A stretch of 64,000 nucleotides of DNA from Stenotrophomonas maltophilia. Lineage in GTDB: Bacteria > Pseudomonadota > Gammaproteobacteria > Xanthomonadales > Xanthomonadaceae. A model generated the notes under the pieces. It was not told the origin of the DNA and did not search any database. It worked only from the letters and a program-made list of their open reading frames with translations. A program made the position numbers and the translations under genes. Every line of letters begins with the position of its first letter. Position 1 is the first letter of the stretch. Positions 18,847 to 28,889 of the stretch are shown here, piece by piece. The stretch covers positions 3,388,001 through 3,452,000 of the forward strand of contig NZ_CP015612.1 in the NCBI RefSeq assembly GCF_002138415.1. The letters are read 5' to 3'.

Positions 18847-20214
18847 TCAGGCCTCGCGCATGCGCCGGGCGATGGCGCTGCTGGCGGCGATCGTGGCAGT
18901 CAGTGCCACCATCGACAGGAACTGCAGGCGGGTGTGCGACTCGCTCAGCAGCAGGCCGAAGATCAGTGCCAGAATCGCCAGCGCGCAGCAGGTCAGCCAC
19001 GGGAAGCCGGCCATGCGGAACGGCAGGCGGGTGCCCAGGCGATCCGCGCGGCGGCGCAGCACCAGTTGCGAGACCAGCGACAGCGTCCACACCAGCAGGC
19101 AGGTGGAACCGACGATGTTCAGCAGCACCGGCAGCACCCGGTCCGGGAACAGCAGTTCCATCACCGTGGCGGCAAAGCCGAACAGTACGCTGGCCAGCAC
19201 GGCGATCACCGGCACCTGGCGCGGGTCGGTCCAGCCCAACACGGCCGGTGCTTCACGACGCTGCGCCAGCGAATACATCATGCGCGAGGCGCCGTAGAGG
19301 TTGGCATTGAGCGCCGACAGCAGCGCGATCACCGCGATCAGGGTGATGGCCGTACCCGCGCCCGGAATGCGGGCGATATCCAGCACCGCAGCGAACGGCG
19401 ACTTCAGTGCCTCGCTGGTCCACGGCACCACGGCGATGATCACGCTCAGCGAGCCGATGTAGAACACCAGGATGCGCCAGGCCACCGTGCGGATGGCACG
19501 GGCAATGCTGCGTTCCGGGTCTTCGGTCTCCGCCGCCGCAACGGCCACGATCTCGGTACCACCGAAGGCAAAAACGACAACCAGCAGTGCAGCGCCAATA
19601 CCGGCCAGGCCCTTCGGGGCGAAGCCACCGTGCTCGGTGAAGTTGCTCAGGCCCGGCGAGGCCACCTGCGGCAGCCAGCCCATCAGCAGCGCCACGCCGA
19701 TGGCGATGAAGGCCAGGATCGCCGCCACCTTGAGGATGGCGAACCAGAATTCGAACTCGCCGAAGTTCTTCACCCCGAGCAGGTTGATCGCGGTGAAGAA
19801 CAGCATGAACGCCAGCGCTGCCATCGGTACCGGCACCGCAGGCCAGACCGTGGCCAGCAGCCCGGCCGCGCCTACCGCCTCGGCGGCGATCACGATCACC
19901 AGCTGCACCCACCACAACCAGCCGACCGTGGCGCCTGCGGTGGCGCCCATGGCGTCGGCGGCATACACCGAGAACGCGCCGCTGGTGGGCTTGGCCGCCG
20001 CCATCTCACCCAGCGCGTTCATCACGATGATCACCAGCGCACCAGCGACCAGGTACGACACCAGCACCGCCGGACCGGCCGCCTGCACGCCCACGCCCGA
20101 GCCGAGGAACAGGCCGGCGCCGATGGCGCTGCCCAGGCCCATCATGATCAGCTGGCGGGGCTTGAGCGAATGTCCGAGGCGGGACGGCGAAGCGGTCGGA
20201 ATCGAGTTGGGCAT
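18847..20214 (-). CDS. APC-superfamily amino acid permease (GabP/AroP type)
   Basis: A 455-residue permease with 12 predicted membrane segments. The first segment carries IGAGLFLGSG, the consensus substrate/Na site of the AAP group, and segment 6 carries FAFGGTEIVAVAAAETEDPERSI, the other family signature. The substrate is probably a neutral or gamma-amino acid, but the sequence does not decide it. The frame is open upstream to 20448, but the ATG at 20214 gives the normal N-terminus ending in KPRQLIMMGLGSAIG. It lies 82 bases downstream of the AraC-type regulator on the same strand, so the regulator may control it. Confidence 0.87.
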   Translation of the reverse strand: MPNSIPTASPSRLGHSLKPRQLIMMGLGSAIGAGLFLGSGVGVQAAGPAVLVSYLVAGALVIIVMNALGEMAAAKPTSGAFSVYAADAMGATAGATVGWLWWVQLVIVIAAEAVGAAGLLATVWPAVPVPMAALAFMLFFTAINLLGVKNFGEFEFWFAILKVAAILAFIAIGVALLMGWLPQVASPGLSNFTEHGGFAPKGLAGIGAALLVVVFAFGGTEIVAVAAAETEDPERSIARAIRTVAWRILVFYIGSLSVIIAVVPWTSEALKSPFAAVLDIARIPGAGTAITLIAVIALLSALNANLYGASRMMYSLAQRREAPAVLGWTDPRQVPVIAVLASVLFGFAATVMELLFPDRVLPVLLNIVGSTCLLVWTLSLVSQLVLRRRADRLGTRLPFRMAGFPWLTCCALAILALIFGLLLSESHTRLQFLSMVALTATIAASSAIARRMREA

Positions 20215-20296
20215 CGGCGGGGCTGGCGGCGGGCTACAGGGGCGACACCTTACCCTGTCCCATGCCCACGGGGATAGGCACAGCGCAGCAGGCGGC

Positions 20297-21019
20297 TCAG
20301 GCCAGCGCTGGCTCGCCGACGTTCCCACCAATACGGGCACGATAGGCGCGCGGCGAGAAACCGGTTTCAGCCTTGAACTTGCGGGTAAAGGCGCTCTGGT
20401 CGCTGAAACCGCAGGCCTGGCCGATGCAGGCGATGCTGTCGTCGCCATGCAGCAGGTGCATAGCCATCTGGATCCGTAGCCGGGTCAGCACCTGCTGCGG
20501 GGTCATCTGGAACACCTTGCGGAAACTGCGCTCCAGCTTGGACAGCGAGAAGCCGGTGATGTCCAGCAGGGTCTGCATGCGCACGTTCTCGGCGTAGTGC
20601 GCATTGAGGTGGGCCAGCGCCAGCCGCAGCTGCTCGTACTGGGTGCCGAGGCTGTCCTTCTGGCCGAGGTCGCGGGATATGCCGATCAGGCCCTCGATCG
20701 CCCCATCGACCACCAGCGGGCGCTTGCAGGTCAGGCACCAGCCCGGTTCGCGGTTGGCGAACAGGTGCAGCTCCATCAGGTTCTCGATCACCTCGCCGGA
20801 AAGCACGCGGGCATCCTGGTCGACGTAGTCCGCACTGAGGCCGGTCGGGTAGATCTCGGCCGCCGTGCGCCCGATCACGTCCTTGCGCGCGCGCAGGCCC
20901 AGCCGCCGCAGCATGGTCTGGTTGACGTGGGTGTAACGCCCCTGAAGGTCCTTGATGAAGAACAGCACATCCGGGATGGCGTCGAACAGGGCTTCGATGT
21001 CGGCGGGCTCGACTCGCAT
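20297..21019 (-). CDS. PAS-domain AraC-family transcriptional regulator
   Basis: A 240-residue protein with an N-terminal PAS domain (residues 5-115; IPDVLFFIKDLQGRYTHVN opens it) and a C-terminal AraC DNA-binding domain (about 140-232). The second helix-turn-helix, IACIGQACGFSDQSAFTRKFKAE, is a textbook AraC signature, ended by PRAYR. A PAS sensor joined to an AraC domain suggests response to a small ligand, redox state or light, and no cofactor-binding residue can be named. It is divergent from katE across 114 bases and lies upstream of the permease, so it could control either. Confidence 0.88.
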   Translation of the reverse strand: MRVEPADIEALFDAIPDVLFFIKDLQGRYTHVNQTMLRRLGLRARKDVIGRTAAEIYPTGLSADYVDQDARVLSGEVIENLMELHLFANREPGWCLTCKRPLVVDGAIEGLIGISRDLGQKDSLGTQYEQLRLALAHLNAHYAENVRMQTLLDITGFSLSKLERSFRKVFQMTPQQVLTRLRIQMAMHLLHGDDSIACIGQACGFSDQSAFTRKFKAETGFSPRAYRARIGGNVGEPALA

Positions 21020-21067
21020 GTGGCAAGCATACCCGAGCCTGCTTTTGCCTGTACGTTCACCTTTGCC

Positions 21068-21092
21068 GGACCTGGGTTTAACGGGTCCGGTT
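21068..21092. promoter_or_regulatory. inverted repeat in the divergent araC-katE promoter region
   Basis: CCGGACC and GGTCCGG arms with an eleven-base spacer lie midway between the divergent starts. It is a candidate operator for the AraC-type regulator or another factor; there is no direct evidence. Confidence 0.35.
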
Positions 21093-21133
21093 CCAGTGTC
21101 GTGGTTCTCTTTGATGATCCGGAGCCAACGTCA

Positions 21134-23224
21134 ATGGCCGCCAGCAAGCCGAACGGCAAGCGCGCAACCACCCACGCCGAAAACCACCGCCGCGGCAACG
21201 GCGATGAACTGCACCAGCAGGCCGGGGGCAGTCATCCGGCGCTGACGACCGATCAGGGCATCCCGGTGGCAGACAACCAGAACTCCCTGCGGCAGGGAAC
21301 CCGGGGGCCCACGCTGCTGGAGGACTTCATCCTGCGCGAGAAGATCACCCACTTCGATCACGAACGCATTCCCGAGCGCATCGTGCACGCACGTGGCAGC
21401 GCGGCACATGGCTACTTCGAACTGACCCGATCGCTGAAGGCGCATACCCGAGCGCGCGTCCTGACCGAGGCAGGCGTGAAGACACCCGTGTTCACCCGCT
21501 TCTCGACGGTAGCCGGTGGCGCAGGCTCGGTGGACACCCCGCGCGACGTGCGCGGCTTCGCAGTGAAGTTCTATACCAAGGAAGGCAACTGGGACCTGGT
21601 CGGCAACAACATCCCGGTGTTCTTCATCCAGGACGCGATGAAATTCCCGGACCTGGTGCACGCGGTGAAGATGGAGCCGGACCGTGCCTTCCCGCAGGCG
21701 GCCACGGCCCACGACACCTTCTGGGATTTCATCTCGCTCATGCCCGAGTCGATGCACATGATCATGTGGGCGATGAGCGATCGCGCCATCCCGCGCTCGC
21801 TGCGCATGATCGAGGGCTTCGGCGTCCACAGTTTCCGCCTGCTGAACGAGGCCGGCGAGTCGACCTTCGTCAAGTTCCACTGGCGGCCAAAGCTGGGCAT
21901 CCAGTCCACGGTGTGGGACGAAGCGCTGAAGCTGCAGTCGGCCGACAATGACTTCCATCGCCGGGACCTGTTCGAGGCGATCCAGCGCGGCGATTTCCCC
22001 GAATGGGAACTGGCAGTGCAGCTGTTCACGGAAGAAGAGGCCGACGCATTCCCGTTCGATCATCTGGACCCGACCAAGATCATTCCCGAGTCGCTGGTGC
22101 CGTTGCAGGTCATCGGGCGCATGGTGCTGGACCGCTGGCCGGACAACTTCTTCGCCGAGACCGAGCAGGTAGCGTTCTGCCCAGCCAACGTGCCCCCGGG
22201 CATCGACTTCAGCAACGACCCGCTGCTGCAGGGTCGTCTGTTCTCCTACTTGGACACCCAGCTGCTGCGCCTGGGCGGCCCGAACTTCCACCAGATCCCG
22301 GTGAATGCGCCCAAGTGCCCGTTTGCCAATCATCAGCGCGACGGCCACATGCAGATGCAGGTTCCCAAGGGCCGGGTGGCATACGACCCCAGTTCGCTGC
22401 AGGAAGACACACCGCGCGAGACGCCTGCCGGATTCCGCAGCCATGCCAGCGCCGACGATGGCCGCAAGGGCCGCACCCGCGCGGAGAGTTTCGGCGACCA
22501 CTATAGCCAGGCGCGCATGTTCTTCCGCAGCCTTGAAAAGCCGGAACAGGCCCATCTGGCATCGGCGCTGGTGTTCGAACTGTCGAAGGTGGAAACGCTG
22601 AAGGTACGGGTACGCACCGTCAGCCATCTGCGCAACATCGATGACGCATTGGCGCAGCGCGTGGCCGACGGGTTGGCGTTGCCTGCATTACCCGACCCCG
22701 CGCCGACTACCACCCCGGTGCGGGACATGCCCCCCGCTCCCGAGGTACGCGTGATCGGGCGCAACAAGCCTACCCTGCAGGGTCGCTGCATCGGCATCCT
22801 GTTCGATGAAGGCTCCGACGCGCGCATCATTGCCAGCCTGAGCAAAGCAGCCAGGAAAGCAGGTGCAGACGTGAAGCTGGTCGCCCCCAAAGTGGGTGGC
22901 GCCACGCTCAGCGATGGCGCGCTGCAGGCGGCGGATGGGCAGCTGGCGGGCACCCCGTCGGCCGTGTTCGATGCAGTAGCCGTGGTGCTCAGCCCGGAAG
23001 CCGCGAAGGCCTTGTCGAAAGAGAGTGCAGCCATCGAATTCGTCAGCCAGGCCTGGGCCCACCTGAAGGCCATCGCCAGCGATGCCGGCGGCCATGCGCT
23101 GCTGAAGGCAGCAAGGGTCGGCAACGATGCCGGCATCGTCGAAGCAGAAGACGCCAAGGCCTTCCTGGCGGTCGCCGCCACCCGCCAATGGGCGCGTGAA
23201 CCCAAGCTGCGCCTGCTGGCCTGA
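21134..23224 (+). CDS. katE: large-subunit clade 2 catalase (HPII type)
   Basis: A 696-residue haem catalase. The distal His is in [12 protein letters not shown] (about residue 84), [16 protein letters not shown] is conserved, and the proximal haem-ligand Tyr is in [12 protein letters not shown] (about 372). The extra C-terminal domain (about 545-690, starting [21 protein letters not shown]) is the flavodoxin-like DJ-1/PfpI domain found only in large catalases. It disproportionates hydrogen peroxide in the cytoplasm, usually in stationary phase. The ATG at 21134 has GGAG upstream; the much longer open frame to 20597 overlaps the regulator gene and is not used. A histone-like gene follows after 23 bases, probably in the same transcript. 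Confidence 0.95.
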   Translation: MAASKPNGKRATTHAENHRRGNGDELHQQAGGSHPALTTDQGIPVADNQNSLRQGTRGPTLLEDFILREKITHFDHERIPERIVHARGSAAHGYFELTRSLKAHTRARVLTEAGVKTPVFTRFSTVAGGAGSVDTPRDVRGFAVKFYTKEGNWDLVGNNIPVFFIQDAMKFPDLVHAVKMEPDRAFPQAATAHDTFWDFISLMPESMHMIMWAMSDRAIPRSLRMIEGFGVHSFRLLNEAGESTFVKFHWRPKLGIQSTVWDEALKLQSADNDFHRRDLFEAIQRGDFPEWELAVQLFTEEEADAFPFDHLDPTKIIPESLVPLQVIGRMVLDRWPDNFFAETEQVAFCPANVPPGIDFSNDPLLQGRLFSYLDTQLLRLGGPNFHQIPVNAPKCPFANHQRDGHMQMQVPKGRVAYDPSSLQEDTPRETPAGFRSHASADDGRKGRTRAESFGDHYSQARMFFRSLEKPEQAHLASALVFELSKVETLKVRVRTVSHLRNIDDALAQRVADGLALPALPDPAPTTTPVRDMPPAPEVRVIGRNKPTLQGRCIGILFDEGSDARIIASLSKAARKAGADVKLVAPKVGGATLSDGALQAADGQLAGTPSAVFDAVAVVLSPEAAKALSKESAAIEFVSQAWAHLKAIASDAGGHALLKAARVGNDAGIVEAEDAKAFLAVAATRQWAREPKLRLLA

Positions 23225-23247
23225 CTACAACAACAGGAGAACCTGTC

Positions 23248-23739
23248 ATGCCCCGTGGTGACAAATCCGCATATACCGACAAACAAAAGCGCCAGGCCGA
23301 ACACATCGAGGAAAGCGAGCGCGAGCGCGGTGCCAGCGAAGGCACGGCCGAGCGTATTGCCTGGGCTACCGTGAACAAACAGGATGGCGGCGGCAAGCGT
23401 AGCGGCAGCGCGCGCAAGGGTACGAAGAAGGCGACTCGCAAGACGGCTGCCAAGAAGGCGCCTGCCAGGAAGTCGGCGGCAAAGAAGGCCACGACCAAGG
23501 CGACGGCAGCGAAGAAGGCACCTGCGAAGAAGACGACAGCCAGGAAGGCGGCGGCAAAGAAGGCACCGGCTCGCAAGACAGCCACCAAGAAAACCGCAAA
23601 GAAGACAGCGGCCAAGAAGGCCGGTACAGCCGCCTCGCGCAGTGCTGCAGCGAAGAAGGCGGCGAAGACACGTGCGGCGAAGAAGGCCGTGCGCAAGGTG
23701 GCGGCGAAGAAGGCCGCGCGTACCCGCGCGCGCGGCTGA
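23248..23739 (+). CDS. protein with histone-H1-like Lys/Ala-rich tail
   Basis: A 163-residue protein in two parts. Residues 1-55 form a compact conserved domain (SAYTDKQKRQAEHIEESER, ending WATVNKQDGGGKRSG) known in many bacteria as a small protein often labelled plasmid stabilization protein. Residues 56-163 are almost only Lys, Ala, Arg and Thr in AAKKAPA-like repeats, as in histone H1, AlgP or Chlamydia Hc2. The tail should bind DNA non-specifically. It starts 23 bases after katE with an AGGAG ribosome-binding site, which suggests coexpression with catalase and a possible role in protecting or compacting DNA. The repeat coding is prone to length variation. Confidence 0.8.
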   Translation: MPRGDKSAYTDKQKRQAEHIEESERERGASEGTAERIAWATVNKQDGGGKRSGSARKGTKKATRKTAAKKAPARKSAAKKATTKATAAKKAPAKKTTARKAAAKKAPARKTATKKTAKKTAAKKAGTAASRSAAAKKAAKTRAAKKAVRKVAAKKAARTRARG

Positions 23740-23748
23740 GTCCTTCGA

Positions 23749-24489
23749 TCAGGGCGACAGCGTCCTCATCCACGCGGCAACTTCGGCTGCGGCTGCGTCG
23801 GCGCGTGCCTGCAGCAGCAGATGCGGCCCTTCCAGCGAAACATGCCGGGCATCCGGCAAAAGGGCCTGCAGTTCTGCCACGCTGGGCGGCCACAGCAGGC
23901 GGTCATGGCACGCGTGCAGGCACAGCGTCGGCACGTCGATTGCCGGCAGCAATGCGCGCACGTCGACCCGCAGGGTGGCTGCGGCGCGTTGCCGCAATGT
24001 GGTCGCCGGAATTCGGGCCAGCGCATCGCGCAGCATCGTCATGTGCTCGCGGGTGCACCACCGCCCCAGCAGCAGGCGCGCCAGCAACGCCAGGGGAGGC
24101 AGAGGCCAAGCCGGCGTCAGCAGGGCTGCGCTGGCTGCCGGCAATGGCACCGGCCGACGCGCAAAGGTCGCGGCAAGCACCAGTCCGCGCAGCCCGGCGG
24201 GCTGTCGCGTGGCCAGTTCAACCGCCAACGGGCCCGAGAAGGACTCGGCAAGCAGGATGAAGGGATGCCCGGGCAGCTGCGACCACAGCTGTTGGGCTAG
24301 CGTGGCGTGATCCTGCCCGCCCTGCGCAGGCAGCGTAATCGCCTGCGTCGTCAGCCCATGAGCCTGGAGTGCTGACAGAAACGGGGTCGACAGCCTACCG
24401 GAGCCATCCAGGCCGGGCAGCATCAGCACCCGCCGCGGCGCGACCGATGCTGGATCACAGCCCGGCTGTTCCTCGCTCCCGATTCCCAT
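23749..24489 (-). CDS. alpha/beta-fold hydrolase
   Basis: A 246-residue alpha/beta hydrolase. It begins VLMLPGLDGSGRLSTPFL (oxyanion-hole region), the nucleophile elbow is LLAESFSGP (a variant of GxSxG), and the acid and His lie in LCLHACHDRLL and SLEGPHLLLQ near the C-terminus. The substrate is unknown; relatives include esterases and BioH-like enzymes. The ATG at 24489 is supported by a strong GGAGGTGA ribosome-binding site, and the open frame above it overlaps a divergent promoter. It is convergent with the histone-like gene, nine bases apart. Confidence 0.8.
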   Translation of the reverse strand: MGIGSEEQPGCDPASVAPRRVLMLPGLDGSGRLSTPFLSALQAHGLTTQAITLPAQGGQDHATLAQQLWSQLPGHPFILLAESFSGPLAVELATRQPAGLRGLVLAATFARRPVPLPAASAALLTPAWPLPPLALLARLLLGRWCTREHMTMLRDALARIPATTLRQRAAATLRVDVRALLPAIDVPTLCLHACHDRLLWPPSVAELQALLPDARHVSLEGPHLLLQARADAAAAEVAAWMRTLSP

Positions 24490-24629
24490 GTCACCTCCTT
24501 TGCTGGCAAGCATCGCCCACATCGGCAGGCAACGGTATCTCTGCTCCGGCTCTCCTGCTGCTTTGCCGGTCAAGGTTGAGCGATACTCCCCGCTCTGCCG
24601 CGGGACGCGGCTGCCAAGGAGAGCCTCTG

Positions 24630-25169
24630 ATGCGATGGACCTACGCGCTGGCCATGATGGCCATGATGCTGCCACTGAACAGTTCCGCCAACGATGGCTG
24701 GATAAACGGGGAAGGCAAGGCAATGCCGGAGACCGATGCCATGAAATCCAGCGGTGGCTTTGCTGCATCGCTGCTGGTCACCTCCGATGCCGACTGGCAG
24801 GCCAAGTGGGAGACCCCACCAGAGACCACTCCCGATTTTACCCAGGCCGACGAAGTCCACCCGGGCGGTGAATTGTTCCTGTTGACATTCCTGTCCAACC
24901 CGCAACTGGATGAGAACCGCGTACCCAAGGTGCACTGCGATCTGCGCATGCTGCGCCCGGACGGCAGCACCAGCATCGACGAACGCGATGTTCCCTGTTT
25001 CACCGCTGCCCTGCCCGGCCCACCAACCCTGTTGTACATGACCAACCTGCACCTGAAGTTCGTGGCCGAGGCCAGTGATCCGAAAGGCACGTGGACTGCG
25101 CAGGTGGTGGTCAGGGATCTGCTGCGGAATGTGAGCCTGCCTCTGCAGGCTCGCTTCGACGTCCGTTGA
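24630..25169 (+). CDS. periplasmic hypothetical protein
   Basis: A 179-residue protein with a signal peptide (MRWTYALAMMAMM core, likely cleavage after NSSA near residue 19). The mature part has two cysteines (about 113 and 130) and alternating strand-like segments ending in VVVRDLLRNVSLPLQARF. I do not recognise a family; the layout resembles small beta-rich periplasmic proteins. An AAGGAGAG ribosome-binding site lies about ten bases upstream of the ATG at 24630. It is followed after 14 bases by a small membrane protein gene, so the two are likely one transcript. Confidence 0.7.
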   Translation: MRWTYALAMMAMMLPLNSSANDGWINGEGKAMPETDAMKSSGGFAASLLVTSDADWQAKWETPPETTPDFTQADEVHPGGELFLLTFLSNPQLDENRVPKVHCDLRMLRPDGSTSIDERDVPCFTAALPGPPTLLYMTNLHLKFVAEASDPKGTWTAQVVVRDLLRNVSLPLQARFDVR

Positions 25170-25183
25170 ACGGAGGCGTGCGG

Positions 25184-25474
25184 ATGAAGATGCGGCGATT
25201 ACTGAGCTGGACCGGTCTTGCGCTTTGCGTGGTCTACCTGCTGTTGACCGCATGGCTGGTTCACGGCGCGCAGTCGGATGCGGACCCGAAGGGGGCCTAT
25301 ATCCTGATGTCGCTCCCCATCACCCTGCAGTCTGCTGCACTCGATGCCATCGGCGCAGGCAGCCTGCTGTACGGCAAACCCTGGTCGACCGCGTATGCAG
25401 TGCTGGTTCCGCCAACACTACTGTTGCTGTATGCAGCCGGCTGGCTGATCGAACGCTCCGCGCGCGGCCGCTAG
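25184..25474 (+). CDS. small membrane protein
   Basis: A 96-residue protein with three hydrophobic segments (about residues 6-24, 38-58 and 65-86) and a basic C-terminus. The family is uncertain; the pattern is loosely like small SCO4225-type membrane proteins. A CGGAGG ribosome-binding site precedes the ATG at 25184. It probably shares the transcript of the periplasmic protein upstream. Confidence 0.65.
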   Translation: MKMRRLLSWTGLALCVVYLLLTAWLVHGAQSDADPKGAYILMSLPITLQSAALDAIGAGSLLYGKPWSTAYAVLVPPTLLLLYAAGWLIERSARGR

Positions 25475-25496
25475 CCGGCGGCACCGATCGGTTGCG

Positions 25497-25531
25497 TGCA
25501 TGCGATGCCCTGCATGCGGGGCATCGCATGC
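25497..25531. terminator. palindrome between convergent genes
   Basis: TGCATGCGATGCCC and GGGCATCGCATGCA arms, fourteen perfect pairs, in the gap between the small membrane protein and the chemoreceptor gene. There is no T tract, so it is either a bidirectional barrier or a repeat relic. Confidence 0.45.
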
Positions 25532-25563
25532 AGGGCGTCATCCAACATCCAGTTGCGGGTTGC

Positions 25564-27690
25564 TTACGCCGCCCGCGCGGGCATGATGGTCATGCGCGCG
25601 CCCTGCTCCAGCTGGAACACCGACACCGACGTGGTCAGTGCATGCGCCTGCTCTTCCAGCGCCCGACTGGCAGCGGTGGCCTCTTCCACCAGGGCGGCGT
25701 TCTGCTGGGTTACCTGGTCCATCTGTACCACCACCTGGTTGACCTGCTCGATGCCGGCCGCCTGCTCCTTGCTGGCTGCGGCGATGTCGCTCATCAACTG
25801 CGTGGTACGCGAACTGGCCTGGGCCACGCGCGCGATCGCGGCTTCCGATTCAACGGTCACCGCCAGGCCACTCTTCACCTTGGCAGCGGCGTCTTCGATC
25901 AGCTCCTTGATCTCCTTGGCGGCGACACCGGCACGCTGCGCGAGCGTGCGCACTTCGCTGGCGACCACGGCAAAACCGCGGCCCTGCTCACCCGCACGTG
26001 CGGCTTCCACCGCAGCATTCAGCGCCAGGATGTTGGTCTGGAACGCGATGCCGTCGATCACCGTTGAGATCTCCGAAATGCGTGCCGAAGACTGGTCGAT
26101 CTCACCCATGACCGACGCCATCTGTGCCATCGCCTGCTCGGTCTCGCGCACCGCGGCGCCAGCCGAATGCGCTTCGCTGTCGGCCTGACGCGCCAGCTCG
26201 GCGTTCTGGCGCACGGTGGAGGTCAGTTCCTCCATCGATGCCGCTGCTTCTTCCAGATTGGCGGCCTGCTGCTCGGTGCGGCGCGACAGGTCGTTGTTGC
26301 CGGCGGCCAGTTCCTGTGCCGCGTTGTTGATGCTGTCGGCAGCCACCTGGATGCCCCGCACGATGCCGGTCAGCTGAGCGGTGGTGGTGTTGGCGTCGTC
26401 GCGCATACGGGCGAACACGCCGTCGTACTCGCCGTCCATGCGTGCAGTCAGGTCACCGTGCGAGATCGCGCGCAGCACGTCGGAAACATCGGCGATGCTG
26501 GCCTGCGAACTGGCCATCATGCCGTTGAGGTGTTCGACCATCGCCTTGAACTGGTACTGGAACGCAGCGGCATCGCCACGCATGCTGAAATCACCGGCGC
26601 GCGCGGCACGGGCCAATTCATCGATCTGCGCGTTGATCGCCATCAGACTCTGCTTCACCGCGGCCAGGGTGCGGGTCAGCGTGCCCTTCTCGCCCGGGTA
26701 GTCCGGCAGGTCGCGGCTGAGGTCACCGATGGCGTAACGCTGCATCACTTCAGCCATCAGCAGTTCCACCTGCACGTGCGATTCGACCAGGCTGTTGGTG
26801 GCCTGCACCATGCGGCCGAAATCGCCGGGGAAGGCGCTGGCGTCCATGCGATAACGGATCGCACCGGCCTCGTGCTGTTCGGCCATCTGCAGCTGTGCGC
26901 CGATCGCCGCCTGCACGCTCTGGCGCACGCTGGCCATGGCTTCACCCAGCTGGGTCAGTTCATCGCGGCCGCCAAGGCGGAACTCCTGGTCCAGCTGTCC
27001 CTTGGACAGGCGTTCGGCCAGGTTCACCGCACGGGCCAGCGGGCCGGTCAGGCTGCGGCCGATCATCACCGAGGCACCGATGCCCACCAGCAGCGCGACG
27101 CCGCCCAGCACCAGCAACTGCAGCAGGCTGCGCTCACCCAGGCGGATCGCCTCGGCGGCGGCATCACGGCTTTCCTTCTCTTCGAAGTCCACGCCATCGG
27201 ACAGCGCCTTGTTCCAGCCATTGGCCGCTTCCTGCACCGGGCCCAGGGTCAGCGCCACGGCGCCCGGGTAATCGCCCTGCTCCATCAGTTCGCTGGTCTG
27301 CTTGTTGAGCGGGCGCGCAATGGCACGCTTGGCCGCGATGGTTTCGGCGATGGCCTTGCCGTCGGCGTCACTGGGCAGCGCCTGGTAGGCGGTCCAGCTG
27401 GCCTCATAGCGCTTGACCAGGTCGGCGATGCGCTGCTCATCGTGGCCGCGGTCTTCGCCTTGGCGGATCAGCATTTCGCGACGCACCACCATCATCTGGT
27501 TGTTGGCGTCGAGCATCTGCGACAACAGGCGCACCTTGGCCACGCTGACGTCGACCACCTGCTGCATCGCGCGCTTCTGCACGACACTGGCGGTGGCGCC
27601 GGTGGCCACCACGGCGGCAACCAGCAACAACAGCAGGCCAAAGCCCAGCCCAAGACGCCAGGCAACCCTGACATTCCTCAAGTAGTTCAT
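25564..27690 (-). CDS. methyl-accepting chemotaxis protein
   Basis: A 708-residue chemoreceptor. The first membrane segment is at residues 10-32, the periplasmic region at 33-190 resembles a four-helix-bundle sensor, and the second membrane segment is at about 192-212. It is followed by HAMP and further HAMP-like segments (to about 430), and the MCP signalling domain peaks at the hairpin tip [20 protein letters not shown]. Glu/Gln-rich helices on both sides provide methylation sites. The C-terminus lacks a CheR-tethering pentapeptide. The ATG at 27690 opens the membrane anchor; an upstream in-frame ATG adds 17 residues without support. No che genes are near, so it feeds a remote array. Confidence 0.92.
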   Translation of the reverse strand: MNYLRNVRVAWRLGLGFGLLLLLVAAVVATGATASVVQKRAMQQVVDVSVAKVRLLSQMLDANNQMMVVRREMLIRQGEDRGHDEQRIADLVKRYEASWTAYQALPSDADGKAIAETIAAKRAIARPLNKQTSELMEQGDYPGAVALTLGPVQEAANGWNKALSDGVDFEEKESRDAAAEAIRLGERSLLQLLVLGGVALLVGIGASVMIGRSLTGPLARAVNLAERLSKGQLDQEFRLGGRDELTQLGEAMASVRQSVQAAIGAQLQMAEQHEAGAIRYRMDASAFPGDFGRMVQATNSLVESHVQVELLMAEVMQRYAIGDLSRDLPDYPGEKGTLTRTLAAVKQSLMAINAQIDELARAARAGDFSMRGDAAAFQYQFKAMVEHLNGMMASSQASIADVSDVLRAISHGDLTARMDGEYDGVFARMRDDANTTTAQLTGIVRGIQVAADSINNAAQELAAGNNDLSRRTEQQAANLEEAAASMEELTSTVRQNAELARQADSEAHSAGAAVRETEQAMAQMASVMGEIDQSSARISEISTVIDGIAFQTNILALNAAVEAARAGEQGRGFAVVASEVRTLAQRAGVAAKEIKELIEDAAAKVKSGLAVTVESEAAIARVAQASSRTTQLMSDIAAASKEQAAGIEQVNQVVVQMDQVTQQNAALVEEATAASRALEEQAHALTTSVSVFQLEQGARMTIMPARAA

Positions 27691-27925
27691 CGGTACATCC
27701 AAAACGGGGGGATGCGCCCCTATCGGCCGCGCCCCCGGCATTCTTGATCGGCAACGTGCACGGGCGTCGGCAGCCGTTCACCTTGGTGATGCGGCGCACG
27801 GCGCTTCTGCGACAAGGGACCGGGCCACGCCAGGGCTGCCCTGCTCATGCCAGCATCAGGTTGCGTTCACGGGGGCTGCGCAGCCTCTCCGGGCAGGGTG
27901 GAGCTGCCATCTGCCGGAGATCTCC

Positions 27926-28885
27926 ATGCCCGTACACCGCCCCGCCCTGCTCGCCCTGTCCTTGCTGATGTCCCCCGCCTTCGCGCAGGTGCCGCCGCCG
28001 GCCCAGCTGCCGGAGCCCATTGCCGAGAAGGCCGGACCCGATACCGCGGCGCGCTCGCCGCTGCACGCCCAGGTGCTCCTGGATCGTGCCAATTTCTCCC
28101 CGGGCGAGATCGATGGTGAAGTCGGCAGCAATCAGCGCCGGGCCGTGGCAGGCTTCCAGGCAGCCCACGGCCTGACAGTGAGCGGAGAGCTGGACGACGT
28201 CACCTGGAAGGCACTGCAGGCCGATGCGACCACACCGCTTGCCAGTTACACGTTGACCGCCGAGGACGTGGCCGGCCCGTTCCAGCCGGTTCCGAATGGA
28301 CCGGCCGCACAGGCCAAACTGAAGGCGCTGGGCTACGGCAGCGTGGAGGAATGGCTCGGCGAGCGCTTCCATGCCTCGCCGGAACTACTGAAGGCGCTCA
28401 ACCCCGGCGTCGACCTGGGCAAGCCCGGCAGCCGCATCCAGGTGCCGAACATCACCCCGGCGCCGCTGCCGAAGGCGGCCAAGGTGGTGGTCGACAAATC
28501 CGATTCCACTCTGCAGCTGCTTGATGCGGCGGGCAAGGTGATCGCGCAGGTACCGGTGTCTTCGGGCAGCCAGCACGATCCGCTGCCGATCGGCGAATGG
28601 AAGATTCTCGGCGTGTACCGCGACCCGCCGTTCCACTACAACCCGAAGCTGTTCTGGGATGCCCGCAAGGGCGAAAAGAAGGCCACCCTGCCACCGGGCC
28701 CGAACAATCCCGTGGGCCGGGTCTGGATCGACCTGTCCAAGCCGCATTACGGTCTGCACGGCACGCCGGTACCCGGCCATGTCGGCAAGACCGAATCGCA
28801 TGGCTGCGTGCGCATGACCAACTGGGACGCGCTGCGCGTGGCCGATGCCGTGGATACCTCGGTACCCGTGGTGATGCAGGAGTGA
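27926..28885 (+). CDS. L,D-transpeptidase with N-terminal peptidoglycan-binding domain
   Basis: A 319-residue secreted protein. The signal peptide is at residues 1-20 (SLLMSPAFA), a PG_binding_1-type domain is at about 45-95 ([19 protein letters not shown]), a middle LysM-like or linker region follows, and the YkuD catalytic domain is at about 185-318. The active site HGTP...TESHGCVRM has the nucleophile Cys at residue 294. Such enzymes make 3-3 crosslinks or attach proteins to peptidoglycan. The M23 peptidase gene starts four bases after its stop, so the two form an operon of cell-wall enzymes. Confidence 0.9.
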   Translation: MPVHRPALLALSLLMSPAFAQVPPPAQLPEPIAEKAGPDTAARSPLHAQVLLDRANFSPGEIDGEVGSNQRRAVAGFQAAHGLTVSGELDDVTWKALQADATTPLASYTLTAEDVAGPFQPVPNGPAAQAKLKALGYGSVEEWLGERFHASPELLKALNPGVDLGKPGSRIQVPNITPAPLPKAAKVVVDKSDSTLQLLDAAGKVIAQVPVSSGSQHDPLPIGEWKILGVYRDPPFHYNPKLFWDARKGEKKATLPPGPNNPVGRVWIDLSKPHYGLHGTPVPGHVGKTESHGCVRMTNWDALRVADAVDTSVPVVMQE

Positions 28886-28889
28886 GCCG

